Shown one piece after another: positions 1 to 5,425 of a stretch of 7,292 bases of DNA; position 1 is the stretch's first letter, and each line of letters opens with the position of its first letter. The position numbers were made by a program, and so were the translations under genes. Source of the DNA: Desulfovibrio sp. (GTDB lineage Bacteria > Desulfobacterota > Desulfovibrionia > Desulfovibrionales > Desulfovibrionaceae). The notes below the pieces were generated by a model, which saw nothing but the letters and a program-made list of their open reading frames with translations, was not told where the DNA came from and searched no databases. Where the stretch lies: contig JAIRTI010000254.1 of assembly GCA_031255035.1 (NCBI GenBank), positions 1-7,292 of the forward strand. The letters run 5' to 3'.

Positions 1-187
1 TCTGTCAGCGTCCCCATGTTGGTAAAATCCTCATGCTGTTTTTTGGCTGAAAATTTACAATCATCTTTACCAGCAGAAACGCGATACGTCTATAGGCTTT
101 ACGGGATGACACGGGACTATGCATATTGATAAAAGTAAAGTCCCGCAAGGCTTTTTGGACTTTGCGGGACTTTGTGAGATTATGATT
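1..187. other. gene-free AT-richer flank beyond tRNA-Leu
   Basis: No coding sequence is convincing here. The only open frame on the - strand runs through the tRNA gene and is an artefact. Positions 1-120 are about 43 percent GC by hand count, clearly lower than the GC-rich genes that follow. The stretch lies on the 3' side of a tRNA gene, a common insertion point for genomic islands, but I see no integrase or att duplication within the window. Apart from the hairpin annotated separately at 137-173, I recognise nothing. Confidence 0.5.
137..173 (-). terminator. hairpin downstream of tRNA-Leu, probable terminator
   Basis: A perfect 12-bp inverted repeat: AAAGTCCCGCAA at 137-148 pairs with TTGCGGGACTTT at 162-173 around a 13-base loop. 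It starts 15 bases past the tRNA 3' end in the direction of tRNA transcription. On the - strand the stem is followed by a short T-rich stretch (ACTTTTATC). The stem is strong enough to end the tRNA transcript and possibly an lgt-tRNA transcript. The U-tract is short, so processing rather than termination is also possible. The A/T ends of the stem make it nearly symmetrical, so it could also act on transcripts coming from the other side. Confidence 0.55.
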
Positions 188-273
188 TGGTGCCGAGGGC
201 GGGACTCGAACCCGCACACCACTAGGGCACTACCCCCTCAAGATAGCGTGTCTACCAGTTCCACCACCTCGGC
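188..273 (-). tRNA. tRNA-Leu (anticodon GAG), CCA encoded
   Basis: The - strand reads GCCGAGGTGGTGGAACTGGT at the 5' end and finishes with CCTCGGC-A-CCA. The 7-bp acceptor stem GCCGAGG/CCTCGGC is perfect, the T arm contains GGTTCGAGTCCC, and the 3' CCA is encoded in the DNA. The anticodon stem CTATC/GGTAG encloses the loop TTGAGGG, giving anticodon GAG, which reads CUC and CUU leucine codons. A long variable arm (GTGCCCTAGTGGTGT region) marks a class II tRNA, and the 86-base length fits tRNA-Leu. The body closely resembles E. coli tRNA-Leu(GAG) as I remember it. It lies 78 bases downstream of lgt on the same strand, so it may be co-transcribed with lgt or have its own promoter in that gap. 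Confidence 0.96.
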
Positions 274-330
274 GAAGGCTTGCTGTATATACCGACTTGA
301 CCGGGCATGCAAGCATTATTTGTGGTTGCG

Positions 331-349
331 GCGTCTGCCCGGCAGGCGC
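331..349 (-). terminator. small GC hairpin just after lgt stop
   Basis: GCGTCT (331-336) faces AGGCGC (344-349) with one G-U pair, and the GC-rich bases between could extend the stem. It begins 3 bases past the lgt stop in the direction of lgt transcription. There is no T-run after it on the - strand, so it is a weak terminator candidate at best. It may only stabilise the 3' end of the lgt message. Confidence 0.25.
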
Positions 350-351
350 GC

Positions 352-1200
352 TCAGCCCTTTTTCGGCTTCGTTCCCTTGCCTTTGTCCGCCGGCGGCCTT
401 GCGTAGGCCAGGGAGAGCAGGATGACGCCGGTGGCGATGACCGGCAGGCAGAGCAGCATGCCCATGGTGACGAAATCGAAGGCCAGGTAGCCCAGGTGGG
501 CGTCGGGCTGGCGGAAGAATTCGGCGAAACAGCGGAACACCCCGTAGCCGAGCGAGAAAAGGCCGCTGACGGCCATGGTCGGCCTCGGACGGGAGGAGAA
601 TAACCACAGGATGGTGAACAGGGCGACGCCCTCCAGGGCCGCCTCATACAGTTGGGACGGGTGGCGCGGCAGCGGCCCGGCGCCCGGGAAGACCATGCCG
701 AGCGGACTGTCGGTGACGCGTCCCCAGAGTTCGGCATTGATGAAGTTGCCCAGGCGGCCGAAAAAAAGGCCCGGCGGCACCAGGGGCGCCATGAAGTCCA
801 TGGTCTGAAAGAAGCTCTTGCCGTAGCGTCGGCCGGCGAGCCCCTGGCCGATCATCACCCCGAGCATGCCGCCGTGAAAGCTCATCCCGCCTTCCCATAC
901 CCTGAAGATATCAAGCGGATTGGCCAGAAACTGCATGGGATTGTAAAAAAGCGCGTAGCCCAGCCGCGCCCCGACCAGCACCCCCACAAAGCCGAAAACG
1001 AGCACGTCGTCAAACTGGGCCTTGGTAAAGACCGCCGTCTTTGTGCAGCGGTAGCGGCCCAGCAGCCAGGCCGAAAGAAAGCCGAACAGATACATCATGC
1101 CATACCAGCGCAGGGCAAAGGGGCCGATGACGCGCCCGCTGTCGAGGCTGTAGGGGCCGAAACTGACGATATCCGGAGAAAGGCGAGGGTACTGCAACAT
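352..1200 (-). CDS. lgt: prolipoprotein diacylglyceryl transferase
   Basis: Lgt is an inner-membrane enzyme that moves diacylglycerol from phosphatidylglycerol to the lipobox cysteine of preprolipoproteins, the first step of lipoprotein maturation. The 282-residue product has the usual family length and several hydrophobic segments. It carries H109 in SFHGGMLG, matching the catalytic HGG motif. The Lgt signature GRLGNFINAELWG is at 148-160 with the conserved R149 and N152. RHPSQLYEA is at 179-187, and a C-terminal FRCFAEFFRQPD-type motif surrounds R223/R230. The C-terminus ends in a short basic tail (KGKGTKPKKG), as expected for a cytosolic end. I chose the ATG at 1200 because the protein MLQYPRLSPD starts there as Lgt proteins do. 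The frame stays open to 1500, but that extension is Pro/Gly/Arg-rich and reads through repeats. The ribosome binding site is poor, and a TTG at 1206 is an alternative start. The gene diverges from the ech operon and is functionally unrelated to it. Confidence 0.95.
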   Translation of the reverse strand: MLQYPRLSPDIVSFGPYSLDSGRVIGPFALRWYGMMYLFGFLSAWLLGRYRCTKTAVFTKAQFDDVLVFGFVGVLVGARLGYALFYNPMQFLANPLDIFRVWEGGMSFHGGMLGVMIGQGLAGRRYGKSFFQTMDFMAPLVPPGLFFGRLGNFINAELWGRVTDSPLGMVFPGAGPLPRHPSQLYEAALEGVALFTILWLFSSRPRPTMAVSGLFSLGYGVFRCFAEFFRQPDAHLGYLAFDFVTMGMLLCLPVIATGVILLSLAYARPPADKGKGTKPKKG

Positions 1201-1308
1201 GGGCAAAGGTGTACCGCAAGCGGGCCGGGGGCGCAAGACAAAGACCGAACAGGCGGGAATTCTCACTATGAGCTTTTTTGCGGACCCCCATTCGCCAACT
1301 GTGAAAGG

Positions 1309-1375
1309 CAATGCCTCCGGCGGCCGGGGCGCTGCCCCGGACCCCGCCGGGGGAAATGATTTCCCTCGGACCCCC
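1309..1375. repeat. GC-rich hairpin element, REP-like
   Basis: Two perfect short hairpins occur in tandem. CCGGGGC (1324-1330), loop GCT, GCCCCGG (1334-1340) is followed by GGGAAA (1351-1356), loop TGA, TTTCCC (1360-1365). The octamer CGGACCCC occurs at 1338-1345 and again at 1368-1375. From memory, this composition resembles GC-rich dispersed intergenic repeats common in Desulfovibrio-type genomes. Only one copy is in this window, so its repeat status is inferred. It sits 109-175 bases upstream of the lgt start and would be transcribed if the lgt promoter lies beyond it. Confidence 0.45.
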
Positions 1376-1419
1376 TCAGTTTGGGTTCCGGCTGCGCGTA
1401 TCAACAGGGCAACACTCCC

Positions 1420-1528
1420 GTCACCCATTCGCCGGGTCCAGGTACGAAGCTGGGGCCGGCAAGGCCCTGGCGGGTGTGGGCGGAGCCCACATGCGATCAA
1501 CTTGGCTTCGACAAAATCAGAATTGCTG
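1420..1528 (+). repeat. left arm of 109-bp inverted repeat flanking ech operon
   Basis: This 109-base block is the reverse complement of 7174-7282 with no gaps and 4 mismatches (at 1428, 1482, 1501 and 1518), about 96 percent identity. It contains two internal hairpins: GGGCC (1453-1457) with GGCCC (1463-1467), and TGTGGGC (1475-1481), loop GGA, GCCCACA (1485-1491). The mismatch at 1482 falls in the loop of the second hairpin, so both stems are intact in both copies. Its inner edge lies 18 bases before the TGTAA/TTACA palindrome. No transposase or terminal duplication is visible. A dispersed intergenic repeat with two copies in opposite orientation is the simplest reading. Confidence 0.9.
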
Positions 1529-1545
1529 CCGAACAGGCGAGAAAT

Positions 1546-1559
1546 TGTAAGTGATTACA
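1546..1559. promoter_or_regulatory. palindrome TGTAA-N4-TTACA, possible operator
   Basis: TGTAAGTGATTACA has perfect 5-bp arms around GTGA. It lies between the left repeat arm and echA, 127 bases before the echA ATG and upstream of the weak promoter candidate. Its shape recalls dimeric-regulator sites of the CRP/FNR type (TGTGA half-site, N6) or Rex (TTGTGAA, N4), but it matches neither consensus exactly. It is a candidate operator for the ech operon by position and symmetry only. Confidence 0.35.
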
Positions 1560-1583
1560 TCGTCTACACGGCAAGCAAAGCAC

Positions 1584-1611
1584 TTGACTCGGAGGGGCCG
1601 ATGGGTAATCG
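1584..1611 (+). promoter_or_regulatory. weak sigma70-like promoter candidate for ech operon
   Basis: TTGACT at 1584-1589 is a good -35 box and is followed after 16 bases by TAATCG at 1606-1611. The -10 match is poor. Initiation near 1618 would give a leader of about 70 bases containing the 1642-1660 hairpin and would place the TGTAA/TTACA palindrome near -65. A second, equally weak possibility is TTGCTG (1523-1528) with TGTAAG (1546-1551), 17 bases apart. Neither is strong enough to be called with confidence. Confidence 0.22.
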
Positions 1612-1641
1612 TAACACACATTTTGGCTGAGGCCCCGACTG

Positions 1642-1664
1642 CCTCGGGCGCTGCCCGAGGTTTT
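1642..1664 (+). terminator. terminator-like hairpin in echA leader
   Basis: CCTCGGGC (1642-1649), loop GCT, GCCCGAGG (1653-1660) form a perfect 8-bp GC-rich stem followed at once by TTTTCTCC. This is the shape of an intrinsic terminator, though with only four T residues before the first C. It ends 21 bases before the echA ATG and 11 bases before the AGAGG ribosome binding site, with no gene immediately upstream on this strand to terminate. It may therefore work as an attenuator, block read-through from the repeat region, or protect the 5' end of the ech mRNA. The core GGGCGCTGCCC also occurs in the hairpin at 1324-1340 (CCGGGGCGCTGCCCCGG), so it could be a repeat fragment. Confidence 0.5.
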
Positions 1665-1685
1665 CTCCAACTTTCAGAGGTCGGT

Positions 1686-3650
1686 ATGCTGCAAGTTCTG
1701 CTTTTCCTCAGTATCATTGCCCCAGTCATCGCCGGGGGTATTGCCTTTTTGGACAAAGGCAACGGCACCCGAAAAAAGGTCGTGGGCGTGACGGCCGCGC
1801 TTCTCGGCGTTTCCGCGCTGCTTCTGACTCTTTACGTGCCCGGCGCGCTCGCCTATGAATCCGGCCTGGCTTCGGCGATGAGCGTCCCCGTTCTGGTGCT
1901 TGATCTGGCTCTGCTCTGCCTTATCCTGTATATCGGGTGGAGCAGGCGGCACGGCTTGATCATGGCTCTGGCCGCGGTACAGCTCGCCGGCATGGTCGTG
2001 CTTGAATTCTTCATGCATCCCCAGACGCTTGACGGCTCGCCGGCCTTTGTCGTGGACAGTCTGGCCGTGACCCTGGTGCTGGTGGTCTCCCTTGTGGGGT
2101 CGGTCATCGCCTGGTACGCCATCGGCTACATGAAAGAGCACGAGGAACATCTGCGCCTGCTGGAAACGAAACAGCCCCGCTTTTTCGCCATCATCCTCGT
2201 TTTTCTGGGCGTGATGAACGGACTGGCCCTGGCTGACGACCTCACCTGGATTTATTTCTTCTGGGAGGTAACGACGCTCTGTTCCTTCCTGCTCATCGGG
2301 CATGACGGCACGGACGAGGCCAAAGCCAACGCCGACAGGGCCTTGTGGATGAATATGGCCGGCGGCGTCGCCTTTGTCGTGGCGCTTTTGTACTTGCAGC
2401 AGGCGTCGGGCACACTTTCCCTGACGGCCCTGACAGGGCAAATCCGCCATGGCGGCTCGGCCGCTCCCGGACTTTTGCTGATACCGCTTGTGGCCCTCTG
2501 TTTCGCCGGCTTCACCAAGGCGGCGCAAGCGCCCTTCCAGAGCTGGCTTTGCGGGGCCATGGTCGCGCCGACGCCGGTTTCCGCGTTGCTGCACTCATCC
2601 ACCATGGTCAAGGCCGGGGTGTATCTGGTGCTGCGTCTGGCCCCTCTGTACGCGGGCACCTACGTGTCCACGCTGGTGGCGGTTTGCGGTGCCTTTACCT
2701 TTATCGCCATGGCCGGCCTTGCCGTCGGGCAGAGCAACGGCAAAAAAATTCTGGCCTACTCCACCATATCGAACCTGGGCCTGATCATCGCCTGCGCGGG
2801 CATCAATACCGCCGCCTCCATCGCGGCGGGCATCATGCTTCTGATTTTCCACGCGGTGTCCAAAGGCCTGCTCTTTTTGTGCGTGGGCGCCATTGAGCAG
2901 AAAATCGGCTCCCGCGATATCGAGGACATGCGCGGCCTCTTCAAGGTGATGCCCAAGACCGCTCTGCTCACCATCTTCGGCATCATTACCATGATGCTGC
3001 CGCCCTTCGGCATGCTTCTGGCCAAATGGATGGCTCTGGAATCGGCCGTCGAGGCCTCCGGCGCCATGCCGGTCATCGTGGCCATGCTCGCCCTTGGCAG
3101 CGGCCTGACCGTGCTCTTCTGGGCGCGCTGGGCCGGCATCATGATGGGTTCGGCCGACCCGAAGCTCGTTGTGGGCTTCGAGCAGCAGGAAGCCACCATT
3201 GGCCGCTCAATCCGTTCGCTGGCTTTGGCCGCTGCCGTGCTCTCCTTCTTCGCCCCCATGGTCTATGTCTGGCTGGTGGGGCCGGCGGTGGAAGCCATGC
3301 TGAACGCGGCCTCCCCCCTGCTGTTCACGTCGGAGTCTTTCGGCCTGGGCAACAGTTACGGGGTCTTCGCCGTGTATCCCTTGTACATCCTTATCGCCGG
3401 CGGCTTCTGGTACGCCTGGCAGGAGACCAGACGCCGCGGCATGGCCGGGGAAACCCTGCCCTACATGAGCGGCATTCAGGCCGCGCAGGACGGCAAGGTC
3501 GGCTTTATCGGCCCGATGAAGGGCTTTGTGGAGGCGCGGAGCGGCAACTACTACATCGGCGTCTTCTTTGGTGAGGACAGGATCACAAGAACCGTGAACA
3601 CTGTGGCCATCGCTCTTCTGGCCATGCTGCTCGGAGGTGTGCTGCAATGA
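1686..3650 (+). CDS. echA: Ech hydrogenase subunit A, NuoL-like membrane ion-translocating subunit
   Basis: EchA is the large antiporter-like membrane subunit of Ech hydrogenase and is thought to carry protons or Na+ when electrons pass between ferredoxin and H2. The 654-residue product is hydrophobic almost throughout, with well over ten membrane segments. It keeps the key residues of the NuoL/Mrp family. E194 lies in FFWEVTTLCSFLLIG and K278 in GFTKAAQAPFQSWL. H303 and K309 lie in APTPVSALLHSSTMVKAGVY, and K393 lies in HAVSKGLLFL, each within the expected transmembrane helix. I chose the ATG at 1686 because AGAGG sits 5 bases upstream and the protein then begins directly with a hydrophobic helix (MLQVLLFLSIIAPVIAGG). 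The frame stays open back to 1551, but that part is polar and covers the leader hairpin. The stop overlaps the echB start (ATGA). First gene of the operon. NuoL of complex I is the nearest alternative, excluded by the neighbours. Confidence 0.95.
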   Translation: MLQVLLFLSIIAPVIAGGIAFLDKGNGTRKKVVGVTAALLGVSALLLTLYVPGALAYESGLASAMSVPVLVLDLALLCLILYIGWSRRHGLIMALAAVQLAGMVVLEFFMHPQTLDGSPAFVVDSLAVTLVLVVSLVGSVIAWYAIGYMKEHEEHLRLLETKQPRFFAIILVFLGVMNGLALADDLTWIYFFWEVTTLCSFLLIGHDGTDEAKANADRALWMNMAGGVAFVVALLYLQQASGTLSLTALTGQIRHGGSAAPGLLLIPLVALCFAGFTKAAQAPFQSWLCGAMVAPTPVSALLHSSTMVKAGVYLVLRLAPLYAGTYVSTLVAVCGAFTFIAMAGLAVGQSNGKKILAYSTISNLGLIIACAGINTAASIAAGIMLLIFHAVSKGLLFLCVGAIEQKIGSRDIEDMRGLFKVMPKTALLTIFGIITMMLPPFGMLLAKWMALESAVEASGAMPVIVAMLALGSGLTVLFWARWAGIMMGSADPKLVVGFEQQEATIGRSIRSLALAAAVLSFFAPMVYVWLVGPAVEAMLNAASPLLFTSESFGLGNSYGVFAVYPLYILIAGGFWYAWQETRRRGMAGETLPYMSGIQAAQDGKVGFIGPMKGFVEARSGNYYIGVFFGEDRITRTVNTVAIALLAMLLGGVLQ

Positions 3651-4501
3651 TCGTCAAGCTCTTTTTCGGTATCGTGGGGCTTGCCGTCGCCCCCTTCCTC
3701 GGCGGCCTGATCGCCGGCCTGGATCGCAAGATAACGGCCCGCATGCAGTCGCGCTTCGGCCCGCCCGTTCTTCAGCCCTTTTACGATGTTTTCAAACTCC
3801 TGGGCAAAACGCCCAGCGCGGTCAACGCCTGGCTTGTGCTGTGCTCGTACCTGGCCCTGATGGGGTCGGCCCTGGCGGTTTTCCTGTTCTTTTACCAGGC
3901 CGACCTGCTGCTGATCTTTTTCGTCATGACCATCAGCGCGGTGTTCCAGGTTATGGGCGCCTTATCGGTCAATTCCCCTTTCAGCCAGGTCGGCGCCCAG
4001 CGCGAACTGCTCCAGATGCTGGCCTATGAGCCGCTGATCATCATCGTGTTCATCGGCATAGCGCTCAAAACCGGCAGTTTCTCCATCGAGGTCATTTACG
4101 CCCAGCAAGCGCCGCTTCTGTATTCCATGCCGCTGTTATTCCTGACCCTGGGCGTCGCCCTGACCATCAAGCTGCGCAAGTCGCCCTTTGACATCAGCGC
4201 CTCGCATCACGGCCACCAGGAAATCGTGCGCGGCGTGCTCACCGAGTATACCGGACCGCAACTCGCCATGTTGGAAGTGGCCCACTGGCTGGATGTCGTG
4301 CTTATCCTGGGGCTGTGTTCCCTGTTCTGGGCGACCAGTTTGCTGGGCATGATCGTCCTGCTGCTGGTGACCTACTTCCTGGAAATACTCGTGGACAACA
4401 TCTCCGCCCGCCTCACCTGGCAGTGGATGCTTGAGCGCGCGCTCGCCTCCGGCATTATACTCTCAGTGGTCAACCTTTTGTGGCTCTACGCTCTGAAGTA
4501 A
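3647..4501 (+). CDS. echB: Ech hydrogenase subunit B, NuoH-like membrane anchor
   Basis: EchB is the NuoH/ND1-like membrane subunit that docks the soluble hydrogenase arm to the membrane and links redox chemistry to ion movement. The 284 residues contain several hydrophobic helices. The first conserved loop is GLDRKITARMQSRFGPPVLQPFYDVFKLLGK at 24-54 (shown here in parts: DRKITARMQSRFGP and LQPFYDVFKLL), the counterpart of the NuoH ERK...R.GP motif. The second is RKSPFDISASHHGHQEIVRG at 177-196, followed by EYTGPQ at 200-205, equivalent to the PFDLPE...E...EYSG loop of NuoH. The start ATG overlaps the echA stop by four bases, with GGAGG 9 bases upstream, indicating translational coupling. The HHGHQE sequence within the second loop is typical of the hydrogenase branch rather than of respiratory complex I. 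Confidence 0.95.
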   Translation: MIVKLFFGIVGLAVAPFLGGLIAGLDRKITARMQSRFGPPVLQPFYDVFKLLGKTPSAVNAWLVLCSYLALMGSALAVFLFFYQADLLLIFFVMTISAVFQVMGALSVNSPFSQVGAQRELLQMLAYEPLIIIVFIGIALKTGSFSIEVIYAQQAPLLYSMPLLFLTLGVALTIKLRKSPFDISASHHGHQEIVRGVLTEYTGPQLAMLEVAHWLDVVLILGLCSLFWATSLLGMIVLLLVTYFLEILVDNISARLTWQWMLERALASGIILSVVNLLWLYALK

Positions 4502-4512
4502 GGGGAAGCAGT

Positions 4513-5016
4513 ATGAAATTCGATTTGCAAAAATGGATTAACGAGGGGCGGCTGAAGTCTCCCTGGGTGGTGCATTTTAACTGCGGCTCCTGCAACGGCT
4601 GCGACATTGAAATACTCGACTGCCTGACGCCCGTGCACGATGTCGAACGCTTCGGCATCATCAACGTCGGCAACCCCAAACAGGCCGATGTGCTGCTTGT
4701 TTCAGGCACGGTCAACCACCGGAACAAGACGGCGCTGAAAAATATCTACGATCAGATGCAGCACCCCAAGGCCGTCATCGCCATCGGGTCCTGCGGCCTG
4801 TCCGGCGGTATTTTTTACGACGCCTACAACGTGGTCGGCGGGGTTGACAAGGTCATTCCGGTTGACGTCTACGTGCCCGGCTGTCCCCCCAAGCCCGAAC
4901 AAATCATCGACGCTGTGCTCGTGGCCCTCGGCAAGCTCAAGGCCTCGCTCGAAAAATCTGATGAAGCCCCCGGGCAAGAAACCGCGCCAGCCGCCGGCGA
5001 ACAGCCGGCCGCGTAA
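4513..5016 (+). CDS. echC: Ech hydrogenase subunit C, small subunit with proximal [4Fe-4S] cluster (NuoB-like)
   Basis: EchC is the [NiFe] hydrogenase small subunit, homologous to NuoB. It carries the single [4Fe-4S] cluster next to the Ni-Fe site and passes electrons between EchE and EchF. The 167-residue product has CGSCNGCDIE at 24-33. C27 and C30 form the C-x2-C pair, while C94 (GSCGLSGG) and C124 (VPGCPPKP) supply the other ligands. C24 and C37 are extra cysteines nearby. The ATG at 4513 is chosen because AGGGGAAG (4501-4508) lies just upstream and MKFDLQKWINEGRLKSPWVV looks like a normal start. An in-frame ATG at 4480 overlaps echB and is unlikely. From about residue 147 the chain turns into a short Glu/Ala/Pro-rich acidic tail absent from the core fold. 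Spacing is 11 bases after echB and 15 before echD. Confidence 0.95.
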   Translation: MKFDLQKWINEGRLKSPWVVHFNCGSCNGCDIEILDCLTPVHDVERFGIINVGNPKQADVLLVSGTVNHRNKTALKNIYDQMQHPKAVIAIGSCGLSGGIFYDAYNVVGGVDKVIPVDVYVPGCPPKPEQIIDAVLVALGKLKASLEKSDEAPGQETAPAAGEQPAA

Positions 5017-5031
5017 GCAAGGAGACCTTTC

Positions 5032-5421
5032 ATGATGTTAGACGCAAGCACCATCAGCCTGGACGGCGTCAGGAACTCCGCCAAGGAGATGTTTGACGAA
5101 GGCTGGCGCTTTGTCACCCAGACGGTCGTCGACCTGGGCGACGAAGGGTTTGATATCCTGTTCCACTATGACAAAGACCTGGCCGAAACCCATTATCGCG
5201 CGCGCGTCCCCAAAGGAACGGTCGTGCCGAGCATCAGCGGCATCTATTTCGCGGCGCTGCTCGTCGAGAACGAAAACCGCGACCTGTTCGGCCTGGAATA
5301 CGACGGCCTGGTTCTGGACTTCAACCGCACCCTCTACCTTGAAGAGTCGGGCGATCCCATGACCGCGCCTTTCTGCAAGATCACCACTTTCATCAACCCC
5401 AACGCCAAGACCGAGGCCTGA
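5032..5421 (+). CDS. echD: Ech hydrogenase subunit D, NuoC-like
   Basis: EchD is a small soluble subunit related to the NuoC (30 kDa) subunit of complex I. It binds no cofactor and helps hold the hydrogenase arm together. The 129-residue product has an N-terminal mixed alpha/beta part (VTQTVVDLGDEGFDILFHYD) and the recognisable NuoC-type core HYRARVPKGTVVPSISGIY followed by ENRDLFGLEYDGL, equivalent to the ERE..D.FG motif of NuoC. AAGGAG at 5019-5024 is 7 bases before the ATG at 5032. A second ATG follows directly at 5035, so the protein starts with either MM or M. It is far shorter than NuoC and lacks the NuoC C-terminus, as expected for Ech. It lies between echC and echE. Confidence 0.92.
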   Translation: MMLDASTISLDGVRNSAKEMFDEGWRFVTQTVVDLGDEGFDILFHYDKDLAETHYRARVPKGTVVPSISGIYFAALLVENENRDLFGLEYDGLVLDFNRTLYLEESGDPMTAPFCKITTFINPNAKTEA

Positions 5422-5425
5422 TGCC

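Larger units (their letters stand above)
1201..1685. other. 485-bp divergent intergenic region between lgt and echA
   Basis: This stretch separates two divergently transcribed units. It contains no credible gene: frames open here code only for Pro/Gly/Arg-rich repeat-derived sequence. From the lgt side it holds the lgt leader (1201 to about 1300, no promoter I can defend), a GC-rich hairpin repeat (about 1309-1375), the left arm of the operon-flanking inverted repeat (1420-1528), a TGTAA/TTACA palindrome (1546-1559), a weak promoter candidate (1584-1611), and a terminator-like hairpin (1642-1664). Both lgt and echA must take their promoters from this region or from within these repeats. Confidence 0.6.

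Noticed and set aside
652..1359. Open frame of 235 codons on the + strand opposite lgt
   Set aside because: It runs antisense to Lgt, whose catalytic motifs are intact, and its product shows no family features.
1201..1500. N-terminal extension of Lgt to 382 residues
   Set aside because: The added residues are Pro/Gly/Arg-rich, read through hairpin repeat DNA, and precede a normal Lgt N-terminus.
1300..1530. CRISPR-like array of short repeats
   Set aside because: The hairpins differ from each other and show no regular repeat-spacer spacing.
1551..1685. Upstream in-frame start for echA giving 699 residues
   Set aside because: The extra 45 residues are polar and cover the leader hairpin. The ATG at 1686 has an AGAGG site and starts straight into a membrane helix.
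1674..2594. Open frame of 306 codons on the - strand opposite echA
   Set aside because: Low-complexity Gln/Gly/His/Arg-rich product lying entirely over the hydrophobic echA gene. It is an antisense artefact.
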